From Caballeronia mineralivorans PML1(12) (GTDB lineage Bacteria > Pseudomonadota > Gammaproteobacteria > Burkholderiales > Burkholderiaceae), in contig NZ_AEJF01000079.1 of NCBI RefSeq assembly GCF_001028175.1, positions 1 to 52,105 on the forward strand: a DNA stretch of 52,105 nt, given 5' to 3'. Under the pieces are notes generated by a model. That model ran no database searches, had not been told where the DNA came from, and was given only the letters and a program-made list of their open reading frames with translations. Positions 35,101-43,567 of the stretch are shown piece after piece (the first letter of the stretch is position 1; each line of letters begins with the position of its first letter). The position numbers were made by a program, and so were the translations under genes.

Positions 35101-38100
35101 CGCCCTTATTCGCTCTCCCGTCCATTGCGCCTCGAACGCCGCCTCGTCGAACTGCGCATCGCTGAAGGTGGAGAAGGTCGCGGTCCGGCCTTGCATCGTC
35201 GCGATGAAGCGTTGCTGGGTCACGATAAGGTCCGCGACATCGCGGTACCGGGCCTTGCGCACAAAGTCCAGGCCCTGCTCCGACTCGCCCCACACCCTGT
35301 CGAGCGGATCATTGCGCACCAGGCTTTCTGCAATGATGTGCAGCATGCTGTAGCAAGCGAAGGTCAGATCCCCCGTCTCGATCGCGCTGCGAAAGGCCGC
35401 CCGATTGCAATCGATGGCGTTCGCGATCGGCTGCGTCCAGACGGCAACTTGTCCCATTGCATAGTGAACCTTGGCCTGATAGGCAAGGAAGCCATGCTTC
35501 TCGACCAGGTCGCATCCGAGCTTGGCAAAAAGATACCCCTCGCTGTAACGGTGAAACACCGGACCGAGGACGAAACCGAGAAAGCCACAGGCGTGCGCGG
35601 ACGCGCCGGTCATGCCGTGCTGCAGGCTGACGTTCACCATTCTGCACAGGTGCAGGCAAAACAAATGGAAATCGGTAAAGTAGGCGGCGTCGAACAGGGC
35701 CGAGAGCAGACGCATCGCGGCCTGCAGTTCCGGATCGCTCATCAGCGGCAGGTCGATCAGACTCTCGATCGGGCGCCCCGCCAGGTTGCGCCAGACCGTT
35801 TCGTATTCGGCCTGAACCTGCTCCCGGGTCGGGTGTGCCGGGAAGTCGATGCCGAACAGCCGAAGGCACGCAAGCACGCTGTCGACGGCCTGCGGGTTCT
35901 CGGACCTCACGATATGTAACTGGACCTTCAGGTGGTAGACGGCCGCCTGGTCGACTTTCGACGCAGCGCGCCGCAATAGCTCCTCGATCAGTGACTCGGC
36001 CAGGTCGATGCGCCCGTTGAGGAACTCGCACTCCGCGCGTTCGAGCCACAGGCTGAACACGAGTCCATACTGGCCGCTCCAGTCGCTGTCATCGAGCAAG
36101 GCCATGCCCGCCGCCAGATACACGCACGCCGACGCATAGGCCGCCGAGGCCTTGGCCCGGTGCCCGGCACGCAGGTTGAGCGCCGCCACTTGCGCTTTCT
36201 CGTCGCGCTCGATGAGCAGTGCCGCGCCCCGATTGAACTGGTTCGCGAGATCGAACACATGCTCGGCGAGTTCGTCCGCCGTCATACTCGCCAACAGCGC
36301 ACGGCCGATGCGCAGGTGGACTTCGACACGCGACGCTTGCGGAATCAGGGAATAAGCGGCCTGCTGAATCCGGTCGTGCAGGAACTTGCCGCGGCCGTCG
36401 GTGTGCACGATCAAACGTTCGCGCACCGCCGCCGCGAGCCCTTGCTCAACCTCAGCCTCGCTGAGGCGCTGCCGCGCCGGGGCCTCTGAATGCGCGCTGA
36501 CCAGCCCGAGATGGCGCAGGTCGAATGTGTTGCCCAGGCAAGCGGCCAACTGCAGCGCGTGCTGCGCCGGCACCGGCAGTTGACGTAACTTTCCCACCAT
36601 CAGGTCGACGACGTTGTCGGCGAAGTCCTTCGCCTTGATCTGATCCAGGTCCCACTGCCAGGCCCGGTGTTGCGCGTCATGCCGCAACAAGCCCTCCTTG
36701 TGCAGCGCATCCAGGAATTGGATAAAGAAGAACGGGTTACCCTCGGTGCGCTCACAGACCAGTTGCGAAAGCGACTCGCAGGATGCGGGTGGTGCATGGA
36801 GCGCGTCGGCCACGAGCTGGTTCAGATGCACGGCCGATGGCGGCATGAGCGGGAGGTCCATCACCGGTGCGCCACTGCGGCGGATCGTCTGGAGGCTGGT
36901 TATCAGCGGATGCGCCGCGCTCACTTCGTTATCGCGGTAAGCACCGATCAGCAGCAGATAGCGCGTCTCCGGGTGAGTGAGCAGATGCTCGATCAGCGCG
37001 AGGCTGGCCGCATCTATCCACTGCAGGTCGTCCAGGAAAAGGACTAGCGGATGGTCCTCGCTCGTGAACGCCGTCACGAATTGGCGGAAGACCATGCGGA
37101 ACCGATTTTGCGTCTCCGTCGGCGGCAGCGCCGGGACGAGCGATTGCGGGCCGATGATGATCTCGACCTGGGGCAGCACATCGACAATGAGCTGACCATT
37201 GATGCCGACCGCGGCCTGGATCTGTTGCCGCCAGCCGGCGATGCGCGCCTCGCTTTCGGCCAGCAGTTGCCGCACCAGTTCGCGAAACGCTTGCGTCATG
37301 GTGGCGTACGGAATATCGCGCTGGTACTGATCGAACTTGCCGGCCGCGAAATAGCCATGCTTCACGACAATCGGCTTGCGCAACGCGTCGACCAGTGACG
37401 ACTTGCCGATGCCCGAGTACCCGGAGACGGTCGCCAGCGCCGCCTGGCCGGTTGCCGCCGTGCGCTCGAAGGCGTCGAGCAGCTGCTCTACTTCAGGGCC
37501 GCGCCCGTAAAGTTTGTGCGGGACATGAAAGCGTTCCGGGACATCTTCCGTACCGAGCGGGAACGGCTCGATCCGGCCCAAGGCCTGCCATTGCGCCAGA
37601 CACCGGTCGAGATCGGCCTGCAGCCCACACGCACTTTGGTAGCGGTCTTCCGGCAGCTTGGCCAATAACTTCATCACGATATCCGACACCGGTTGCGGCA
37701 CTTCGGGCGCGAACTCACCCGGCGGTGCCGGCGTGCGGGCAATATGGCAATGCGTCCATTCCAGCGGATCGTTCGCCTGAAAAGGCAGTTGGCCAGTCAG
37801 CATCCGATAGAGCAACACGCCCATCGAATAGCAATCGGTCCGGTAATCCACCGGACGATTCATGCGGCCCGTTTGCTCGGGGGACACATAAGCCCAATCG
37901 CCCACGGGTACGGCGGTGCCCTCCGGCGAGAAGGTGCTGGATTGCTGGGCCGTCGCCATACTGAAGTCCACCAGCAGAACCTCCCCGGTCGCTGGCGCGA
38001 CCAGGATATTGGCAGGCCGGATATCCCGATGGATGACCTGCGCGGCATCGATACCCGCCAACGCATCGGCCAGGTGGCGGCCAATGCGCAGGAAGACCAC

Positions 38101-38403
38101 CAGGTCCATGCGCAGGTCACGACCCAAAACGGCTTCGAGGGACTCGCCTGAGAAGGCTTCCAGAACCAGCGCCAGGTCTCCGCGTTCATCGACCAGCGCG
38201 AGCGGTTTGGCAATGCCTGCGACATTCAACGATTGCAGCAGCAGGTGCTCGCGTCTTAAACGAGCTAATTGGGCTGCGTCGGCCGGTTGCGCAGGGAGCT
38301 TCAACAGCACCGGCATCCCATCCGTCAAGCGGCGGCCACGGTAGAGGTCCGAGCCCGCTGTCGCGCAGATCCGCTCAAGGATCTGACAGTTCGCGATGGT
38401 CAT
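32116..38403 (-). CDS. Trifunctional Ser/Thr kinase-ATPase-hybrid histidine kinase
   Basis: A 2095-residue multidomain sensor. Approximate order: Ser/Thr protein kinase (1-270; PVLLKLPAQ Lys, VIHRDIRPANILV catalytic loop near 120, DFSMA in place of DFG, PEQTGRMNRPVDYRTD); AAA-type ATPase (about 290-560; P-loop GYSGIGKSSLVDAL near 328, VLFLDDLQWIDAASL Walker B); a long helical TPR-like region to about 1290; GAF (about 1330-1500); PAS with PAC (about 1512-1625); HisKA with ANISHELRTPLNGILGYAQI near 1652; HATPase with ANAVKFTDQGW and GAGLGLAISRQF; receiver (about 1888-2004) with ILMDLVMPG; and a C-terminal helical tail. No transmembrane helix, so it is cytosolic. It is not next to a matching regulator gene. 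The signal it reads is unknown. Confidence 0.95.
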   Translation of the reverse strand: MTIANCQILERICATAGSDLYRGRRLTDGMPVLLKLPAQPADAAQLARLRREHLLLQSLNVAGIAKPLALVDERGDLALVLEAFSGESLEAVLGRDLRMDLVVFLRIGRHLADALAGIDAAQVIHRDIRPANILVAPATGEVLLVDFSMATAQQSSTFSPEGTAVPVGDWAYVSPEQTGRMNRPVDYRTDCYSMGVLLYRMLTGQLPFQANDPLEWTHCHIARTPAPPGEFAPEVPQPVSDIVMKLLAKLPEDRYQSACGLQADLDRCLAQWQALGRIEPFPLGTEDVPERFHVPHKLYGRGPEVEQLLDAFERTAATGQAALATVSGYSGIGKSSLVDALRKPIVVKHGYFAAGKFDQYQRDIPYATMTQAFRELVRQLLAESEARIAGWRQQIQAAVGINGQLIVDVLPQVEIIIGPQSLVPALPPTETQNRFRMVFRQFVTAFTSEDHPLVLFLDDLQWIDAASLALIEHLLTHPETRYLLLIGAYRDNEVSAAHPLITSLQTIRRSGAPVMDLPLMPPSAVHLNQLVADALHAPPASCESLSQLVCERTEGNPFFFIQFLDALHKEGLLRHDAQHRAWQWDLDQIKAKDFADNVVDLMVGKLRQLPVPAQHALQLAACLGNTFDLRHLGLVSAHSEAPARQRLSEAEVEQGLAAAVRERLIVHTDGRGKFLHDRIQQAAYSLIPQASRVEVHLRIGRALLASMTADELAEHVFDLANQFNRGAALLIERDEKAQVAALNLRAGHRAKASAAYASACVYLAAGMALLDDSDWSGQYGLVFSLWLERAECEFLNGRIDLAESLIEELLRRAASKVDQAAVYHLKVQLHIVRSENPQAVDSVLACLRLFGIDFPAHPTREQVQAEYETVWRNLAGRPIESLIDLPLMSDPELQAAMRLLSALFDAAYFTDFHLFCLHLCRMVNVSLQHGMTGASAHACGFLGFVLGPVFHRYSEGYLFAKLGCDLVEKHGFLAYQAKVHYAMGQVAVWTQPIANAIDCNRAAFRSAIETGDLTFACYSMLHIIAESLVRNDPLDRVWGESEQGLDFVRKARYRDVADLIVTQQRFIATMQGRTATFSTFSDAQFDEAAFEAQWTGERIRAVVCGYWILKLQARFLAGDYTAAFAAFQQAEPMLPSLVGHIPCLDYFYYTALTVAALYENASVDEQAGWRDLLTVHCEQLREWAENYPPTFGDKHALVSAEIARVEGRDADAMRLYEEAIQAAREHGFVQNEGIAHELAAGFYVARGSTTAARAHLDEARGCFARWGAHGKVRQIDERTPPLRAPSASSSASRSATSPGNVEQLDLLSVAKASQAISGQIVLEDLVDTLMHILLENAGAQTGQLLLARNGSLVLAAEASVEQQTIRVRRHLDRALAEPTLPEPVLREPVLPGPALPGPAWPTSIVNYVRRCQERVLLADATQANPFSADDYVARRQPKSVLCLPLMRRSALIGLLYLENNLATHAFTPERVTVLELLASQAAISLENALLYADLQQENSERKRAEEALRERDARIRRIVDSNIIGLFFWDFAGTATEANDAFLQIVGYSRQDLLSGLIQWPRMTPPEYRAADARAMEVLRRAGTCQPYEKEYIRKDGRRIPVLVGGALLEGSQENGVAFVLDLTERREAEAERAARRVAEAANQAKNVFLANISHELRTPLNGILGYAQILRRDATLDQRRSEGLNVIQHSGEQLLTLIDDILDFAKIEAGKLELSLTDIALAKFLRIIAEIIDVRARQKGLDFVCDFAPTLPQGIRADESRLRQVLLNLLANAVKFTDQGWVSLRVCFSPPGRLRFEVHDTGIGVGADQLETIFQPFEQVNDPQRRLGGAGLGLAISRQFVRLMSSDIHVTSQIGVGSTFWFELEVPVIETGMTALPERFVTGYAGPRKKVLVVDDVAENRAMAVDMVSQLGFAVVEAVNGFDALVKARTTRPDWILMDLVMPGLDGLEATRRLRQLPGLGEVPIIVMSASVSGSDEQKSLAAGANAFVPKPIDLDQLLTQIAALLKLSWTYEPQAALSEEDKEVRPLVVPPQQDMERLRHLARSGNMRDIVQWAGRVAELDERYRPFADQLRLLAKGYQSKAILTLVERYLES
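34209..34283 (-). repeat. Degenerate 15-bp tandem repeat inside the kinase gene
   Basis: Five 15-bp units with CCGGTTC/CCGGGC-like cores. On the coding strand they give Pro-rich pentapeptides of the type LPxPx and LREPV in the GAF region (EPTLPEPVLREPVLPGPALP...). Length may vary between strains. Confidence 0.85.
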
Positions 38404-39065
38404 TGCCTCCCCTTTGTCCCGCCAGCGACTTGCCTGACACGTGTACGTTGTAATTCCGTTATTGCTTAAAACACAGGCCCGGATGCGTGTGGGTGCGTGT
38501 TAACTTCAGTCATTACTTCGTGATCCGCAACGCCTAGCCGACTAGTTTACCCGGTCACAATAAGACGCAGGTCTTGCTGCGGTCGCTGGTTTGCAAGGCC
38601 ATCGGCGATACGCCGATGCAGTGGCACTACCTGACGCGTCCGACGGCCGCTCCCGCATCGTGGCCGCGGCGCTTCACGCTTTCGCCACTTCAGGCTTCGC
38701 GGGATCGAGCCCGCGACAGATCGGCGAGCATGCTGCTACTCCATCAGTGGTTCCGTCGCATCAAGAATGGTGAATCGAGCAAAGGCCATATGCAAAGGAT
38801 TACTTATGAAGATAACGAATAAAACGGCTGGATGATCGCCCATGGGGGAACGCTGTCTATCAAGGACGGCGCTGGACACCAAAAACGATCATTCGCCCAG
38901 TCTGACATTTTCGAGTCGTTTGCCCTTCAACTCCGACTAACCCGGCGCGCGACCTCGTCGCGTTTTTCCCGAAGCGGCTAAAGCATTGACTCAGCGGCGC
39001 CGACTCCAGCGCATTCGCTTTGCCTGAAAATCGCCGATTGCCCCTCACTTTTTCGATGTAAAATA
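38404..39065. other. Intergenic region upstream of dinB
   Basis: About 660 bp with no intact gene. It contains a TetR N-terminal remnant (38630-38773) and the -10 of the dinB promoter (TAAAAT at 39059-39064). Confidence 0.5.
38630..38773 (+). pseudogene. TetR-type N-terminal HTH remnant
   Basis: The frame reads ...DGRSRIVAAALHAFATSGFA, then GSSPRQIGEHAATPSVVPSH, then QEW and stop. This follows the TetR helix 1 to recognition-helix pattern (R-x-I-x-x-AAL-x-x-FA-x-x-GF-x-G-x-S, I-x-x-x-A, then T/PSxV-x-x-H), but it ends where the ligand domain should begin. No start with a ribosome site. Confidence 0.4.
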
Positions 39066-39081
39066 CTGTACATCCATACAG
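39066..39081 (+). promoter_or_regulatory. LexA (SOS) box of dinB-alkB
   Basis: CTGT-N8-ACAG: CTGTACATCCATACAG matches the CTGT-N8-ACAG LexA consensus of beta- and gamma-proteobacteria. It lies directly downstream of a TAAAAT -10 (39059-39064), covering the expected transcription start. Confidence 0.85.
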
Positions 39082-39092
39082 CTCTTCACATC

Positions 39093-39164
39093 ATGTCCGA
39101 TTCCAGCACCGGCACAGTCAGTTCTGACAGGTCGGTTGTCCCGTGTCCGGGAGCGCGCCAGTGA
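39093..39164 (+). CDS. Short upstream ORF overlapping the dinB start
   Basis: A 23-codon frame beginning at the first ATG after the SOS promoter (MSDSSTGTVSSDRSVVPCPG, then ARQ and stop). Its TGA (39162-39164) overlaps the GTG at 39161, the likely dinB start, as GTGA. Ser/Thr-rich with no known family and no strong ribosome site. Translation of it could couple to dinB, but this is not certain. Confidence 0.35.
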   Translation: MSDSSTGTVSSDRSVVPCPGARQ

Positions 39165-40318
39165 CAGCTACGCGGCGCATTGCGCATCTGGACATGGACG
39201 CGTTCTACGCTTCTGTCGAACTCCTCCGCTACCCCGAGCTGCGCGGTCAGCCAGTGGTGATCGGCGGCGGCAGGAACGCCACGCCCGACACGCTCGCCGA
39301 CGGCACCCGGCGCTTCAAACGGCTGCGCGATTACGCGGGTCGTGGGGTTGTCACGACCTCGACCTACGAAGCCCGTGCGCTTGGTGTGTTTTCCGCAATG
39401 GGCATGATGAAAGCCGCGCAACTCGCGCCGGACGCAATCCTCCTTCCCACCGACTTCGATTCGTACCGGCACTATTCGCGCCTCTTCAAGGAGGCGGTGG
39501 CCACCTTCACCACGCAGATCGAGAACCGCGGCATCGATGAAATCTACATCGACCTGAGCGACTTGCCGGGCGACCCCGCCGAAACCGCCGCGCGTATCAA
39601 GCAGGCCGTGCGCGATGCCACCGCGCTGTCGTGTTCGATCAGCGTCGCGCCGAACAAGCTGCTGGCGAAGATCGGATCTGAACTCGATAAACCCGACGGC
39701 CTGACGATCCTAACCGCCGCCGACGTGCCGCCGCGAATCTGGCCACTGCCTGTGCGCAAGGTGAATGGCATCGGGCCGAAGGCGACTGAAAAACTGGCGG
39801 CGATCGGCATCGAAACAGTCGGCGATCTGGCGCGCGCCGACCTCGAGCTACTGCAGGCGAATTTTGGCCGGACGTATTCGGCGTGGCTTGTGGAAGTGGC
39901 CCAGGGTGTCGATGAACGGCCCGTCGTGGTCAGTTCCGAGCCGAAGTCGATGAGCCGCGAAACCACCTTCGAGCGCGACCTGCATCCGCGGCAGGATCGC
40001 GGAGAACTCTCGGCCGCGTTTACCGACCTGTGCACGCGAGTCGCGGATGACCTGCGGCGCAAGGGCTACGAAGGCCGCACGGTCGGCATCAAGCTGCGTT
40101 ACAACGACTTCAGCACGGTCACGCGCGACCTGACGGTCCCGCTGCCGACTGCCGATGCAGCAGAGATACGCCGTGCCGCAACCGAATGCCTGAAGCGTGT
40201 ACCGCTGGACCGGCGGCTGCGTTTGCTCGGCGTGCGCGTGACTGCCTTGCTGCCGGCGGGGTCGTATATCGCTGAGCCGCAGTCGGTTCAGGGCGAACTG
40301 CCGTTCGCGCCGGACTAG
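39161..40318 (+). CDS. dinB: DNA polymerase IV (Y-family translesion polymerase)
   Basis: A 385-residue Y-family polymerase. Palm motifs are clear: IAHLDMDAFYASVELLRYPE (metal-binding Asp and steric-gate Phe/Tyr region), VVIGGGRNATPD in the fingers, and the catalytic IDEIYIDLSDLPG. The helix-hairpin-helix VNGIGPKATEKLAAIGIETV and little-finger domain (RETTFERDLHPRQD) follow. It ends PQSVQGELPFAPD, where QGELPF may be the beta-clamp-binding motif. The GTG at 39161 has a GGGAG spaced seven bases upstream; a GTG at 39143 would add six residues. The LexA box upstream indicates SOS control. Confidence 0.95.
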   Translation: MTATRRIAHLDMDAFYASVELLRYPELRGQPVVIGGGRNATPDTLADGTRRFKRLRDYAGRGVVTTSTYEARALGVFSAMGMMKAAQLAPDAILLPTDFDSYRHYSRLFKEAVATFTTQIENRGIDEIYIDLSDLPGDPAETAARIKQAVRDATALSCSISVAPNKLLAKIGSELDKPDGLTILTAADVPPRIWPLPVRKVNGIGPKATEKLAAIGIETVGDLARADLELLQANFGRTYSAWLVEVAQGVDERPVVVSSEPKSMSRETTFERDLHPRQDRGELSAAFTDLCTRVADDLRRKGYEGRTVGIKLRYNDFSTVTRDLTVPLPTADAAEIRRAATECLKRVPLDRRLRLLGVRVTALLPAGSYIAEPQSVQGELPFAPD

Positions 40319-40348
40319 CCGGCGGGCTCTCCAAAGAAAGGAATCGTC

Positions 40349-40987
40349 GTGTTTCAAAGCGATTTGTTCGAAGCCACGCCGCTGGCTCTTGTCGACGATG
40401 CCGAGAGCGGGATTCGTTACCTGCCCGACATGGTGCCGCAAGCCACTGCACAAGCCTGGTTCGAGCTGGCGCTGGCTAACGTGACGTGGGGCAATCAGCG
40501 TCGTTTGATGTACGAACGCGAGGTCGATGTGCCGCGCCTGATGGCGCATTTTTCGCTGGACGCTCCTGACCTGCCGGAGCCTTTGATGGAAGCCGCCGAG
40601 CAAGTGCGCTCGATTGCGGGTGCCCCTTTCAACAGCGTCGGCTTGAATCTATATCGCGATGGCAACGACAGCGTCGCGCCCCATAACGACAAGACACAAG
40701 GACTCGTGCAGAAAGCGCCCATCGCAATCCTGTCGCTGGGTGCAACCCGTCGAATGACAATCCGCGCAAAGTCGGGCAAGGGCCGCACGCTCAATGTGGA
40801 TCTGCATCCGGGCAGCGTGATCGTGATGAGCTACGCATCGCAATTTACGCACAACCACGGGATACCGAAGATGTGCGGCGTCGAGGGGCCGCGCCTCAGC
40901 CTGGCGTTTCGATGCGTCGATCTGCAACGCCTGCACACCCGCGTCAAGAACGCGACAAAGCCCCTCGTTTCAGCTTCGAATCCATAG
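40349..40987 (+). CDS. alkB: AlkB-type DNA dealkylating dioxygenase
   Basis: A 212-residue Fe(II)/2-oxoglutarate dioxygenase that removes alkyl groups from DNA bases by oxidation. The metal ligands are HND in SVAPHNDKTQGLV (near residue 112) and the distal His in QFTHNHGIPKM; the 2-oxoglutarate Arg is in PRLSLAFRCVD. NSVGLNLYRDGNDSVAPH matches the family's N-terminal strand. The GTG start at 40349 has an AAAGGA nearby. It lies 30 bp after dinB on the same strand, so it should be co-transcribed from the LexA-controlled promoter, unlike E. coli alkB, which is in the Ada regulon. Confidence 0.93.
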   Translation: MFQSDLFEATPLALVDDAESGIRYLPDMVPQATAQAWFELALANVTWGNQRRLMYEREVDVPRLMAHFSLDAPDLPEPLMEAAEQVRSIAGAPFNSVGLNLYRDGNDSVAPHNDKTQGLVQKAPIAILSLGATRRMTIRAKSGKGRTLNVDLHPGSVIVMSYASQFTHNHGIPKMCGVEGPRLSLAFRCVDLQRLHTRVKNATKPLVSASNP

Positions 40988-41167
40988 CGGCTATTTTGTG
41001 GGCCGAATACCTCGGCTTCCTGATGATATTGCGGGATGACACAGGGTCAGCGCACCCTCGCTAGCCCCTCCTTCCTATGAAAGCAATTTGTCAGCTTAAA
41101 CACGCCCATCGATCACGCCGATAACGCGATCGCACGCAACAAAACCCCCATGACTTGTTTACTTAAC

Positions 41168-41219
41168 TTGACCTTCGAGTTTAATTTCAATATAAATGCG
41201 AACGCGAATCGATCTCATT
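41168..41219 (+). promoter_or_regulatory. Promoter and likely Fur box of the siderophore receptor
   Basis: TTGACC (41168-41173), 17 bp, TATAAA (41191-41196). GCGAATCGATCTCATT (41204-41219) lies just after the -10 and is close to the beta-proteobacterial Fur pattern GAGAATCGTTCTCATT, covering the transcription start. About 100 bp before the receptor gene. The rest of the 40988-41316 gap holds nothing I can support. Confidence 0.55.
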
Positions 41220-41316
41220 AAATATTACTTATTGAAAGGTCACACCAGTCGCCAGCGCGCCGTTGAGCCTTCCGATTCGCGTTCGCGCTTGTCGTTTTCT
41301 TAATCGGGGTTTGTTC

Positions 41317-43506
41317 ATGAGTTGCAGTAAACGTGCGCGCAAGATTTCATTGCTCCACAGAAAGACCTTGCTCGCTAACGCAGTGTTGGCCATCGGCATG
41401 GCGGGGGCGTCGGTATCGCCGGCAAGAGCAGACGACACAAACGACGCGGCAGCCGCCACGACCTCGACTAACGCAACCGCCTCAACCACGCCCGACGCGC
41501 CACAACTTGCGCCCGTCAAGGTCTCGGGAAAGAAGGAACAGGGTTTTGCGCCCGTATCGATCGAAACGGGGCCGTATCGAGGACTCGACGCGCTTGATGT
41601 GCCCGCAACGGTGAACGTGGTGACGCGCGAGGTCATGGACGCGCAGGGCGACACCGGCCTGTACGACGCGTTGCGCAACGTGGCGGGCGTCACGCGCCAG
41701 CAGTTGAGCGGCCTCGCCTACGACAATCTCTCGGTCCGCGGCATTCCCCTCGACAATCGCGCGAGCTATTACTTCAACGGCGTATTGCCCATCGACAACA
41801 ACATCTGGATGCCGATGGAAGACAAGGAGCGCGTTGAAGTGCTGAAGGGTGCGTCCGCGCTGTACTACGGCTTCGCAGTCCCGGCCGGCATCGTGAATAT
41901 GGTGACCAAACGCGCCGGTTCGGAACCGGTGACCAGCGTCTCGGTACTCGGCGACTCCAACGGTTCCTACGGCACTCATGTCGACATCGCCCGGCGTTTT
42001 GGCGCCAACGATCAGTTCGGCGTTCGCGTCAACGCGATGGATGAACACGTCGAAACACCGATCGACGGCGACCGCGGTTATCGCAAGTTCATCAGCGCCG
42101 CGCTCGACTGGCGCGTGAACAGCAAGCTCAAACTCCAGTACGACTTCGAACACATTGAAAGCAGCATCGTCGAACAGGCCGGCATTGTCCCGTTGACAGC
42201 GAAGAACGGTGTCATCTCGCTGCCGGGTCTGCCTGATCCGACCAAGTTGCTGGTCAGCGCCAGCAAACCCACGAGCGCAAGCGCGAACACGCAGTTGCTG
42301 CGTGCGGATTACGCGCTTTCAGAGAACTGGACCGCCACGTTCAGCGCCGGTCAGTCGATCACCCGGCGTGACAGATGGGCGTGGGTCTTCCAGAAATATA
42401 ACGTCGCGACCGGTGCCGGAACCCTGCAGGCGAGCGAACAGAATGGTCAGATGTACGAGAATAAAATCGTCCGCCTGGAAGTGAATGGCCAGTTCAAGAC
42501 GGGGTCGATCGGCCACGACATCACGGCCGGTGTCTCACAAGGCTGGCTGTTCCAGCCGGACTTCACGACGTACTACTTCACCGCGAGCCAGAACCTCTAC
42601 AACCCGATCGACATCTCCAAGCTGACATCCAGCGGCACACCTAAGCAATTCTATGCGCAACACGTGCGCAATAGCGGCGCTTACTTGTACGACCGGATCG
42701 ACCTGACGTCGAAGTGGCAATTCGTGGCCGGTGTGCGCAGGTCCGAGTACATGAGTTCGCAAGCCGGCACGCCCAGCTCCGACATCAGTCACACGTCGCC
42801 ATCGGGTAGCCTGATCTATCGCCTGGCACCGAATACCAGCGTCTACGCGAGCTATGTGGAAGCGCTTGAATCTGCCGGAAGCGCGCCCACCACCGCAGAC
42901 AACGCGAACCAGATATTGCCCGCGGCCGTCAGCAAGCAGGAAGAAATCGGCATTCGCACGCGCCTTGCCAACAACACGCTGGTCTCGCTCGCCCTGTTCA
43001 ATATCCGGCAGCCTTCCGCCAATACCAACAGCGACAACGTCTATGTGATGGACGGCAACGCGCGGTATCGCGGTGTCGAGTTTTCTGTGCAGGGCGACCT
43101 CACCAGGGATATTTCACTGACCGGTTCGACGGTCTATCTGGACGCGAAACAACTCGACTCCTCTGACTCGACGCTGCTCGGCAAGACCCCCGAAAACACG
43201 CCGCACCTGACCGCGAGTCTTTTCGCTGAATACCGTGTGCCGGTGGTGGCAGGACTGTCGTTCAACGCCGGGATGTATTACATCGGCCCACGTCCGGTCA
43301 ATAGCGCAGACCAGGCTTATATCGGCGGTTACACGCTGTTCTCGGCGGGCGCGCGTTACACCACGCGCGTGTACGGCAAACGCGTGTCGGTCCAGGCAAA
43401 TCTCGAGAACGCGGCTAACAAGCGTTACTGGAGTGCAGCCGGTTCGAATCAGCTCGGCGTGGGTCTTGCCCGCACGCTCGAACTGAGTTCGACCCTGGAG
43501 TTTTGA
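41317..43506 (+). CDS. TonB-dependent siderophore receptor
   Basis: A 729-residue outer-membrane receptor. A long basic signal peptide (RKTLLANAVLAIGMAGASV ending ARADD) is followed by a TonB-box-like region (LAPVKVSGKKEQGF). The plug domain contains ATVNVVTREVMDAQGDTGLY, VRGIPLDNRASYYFNG, and VEVLKGASALYYGFAVPAGI. The beta barrel ends in the expected aromatic residue (LELSSTLEF). The ATG at 41317 lies 54 bases inside an open frame and is picked for the signal peptide. Proteins of this type import ferric siderophores. A Fur-like site upstream and the PepSY gene downstream support an iron-uptake unit. Confidence 0.95.
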   Translation: MSCSKRARKISLLHRKTLLANAVLAIGMAGASVSPARADDTNDAAAATTSTNATASTTPDAPQLAPVKVSGKKEQGFAPVSIETGPYRGLDALDVPATVNVVTREVMDAQGDTGLYDALRNVAGVTRQQLSGLAYDNLSVRGIPLDNRASYYFNGVLPIDNNIWMPMEDKERVEVLKGASALYYGFAVPAGIVNMVTKRAGSEPVTSVSVLGDSNGSYGTHVDIARRFGANDQFGVRVNAMDEHVETPIDGDRGYRKFISAALDWRVNSKLKLQYDFEHIESSIVEQAGIVPLTAKNGVISLPGLPDPTKLLVSASKPTSASANTQLLRADYALSENWTATFSAGQSITRRDRWAWVFQKYNVATGAGTLQASEQNGQMYENKIVRLEVNGQFKTGSIGHDITAGVSQGWLFQPDFTTYYFTASQNLYNPIDISKLTSSGTPKQFYAQHVRNSGAYLYDRIDLTSKWQFVAGVRRSEYMSSQAGTPSSDISHTSPSGSLIYRLAPNTSVYASYVEALESAGSAPTTADNANQILPAAVSKQEEIGIRTRLANNTLVSLALFNIRQPSANTNSDNVYVMDGNARYRGVEFSVQGDLTRDISLTGSTVYLDAKQLDSSDSTLLGKTPENTPHLTASLFAEYRVPVVAGLSFNAGMYYIGPRPVNSADQAYIGGYTLFSAGARYTTRVYGKRVSVQANLENAANKRYWSAAGSNQLGVGLARTLELSSTLEF

Positions 43507-43567
43507 CCCCCTCCTTCTCACCCGGCTCATCGCCAGCCGCTAAACCATCACTCGACGGACCGACCCC

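Noticed and set aside
35017..35919. Plus-strand frame opposite the large kinase
   Set aside because: The kinase gene is continuous on the other strand and shows domains on both sides of this stretch.
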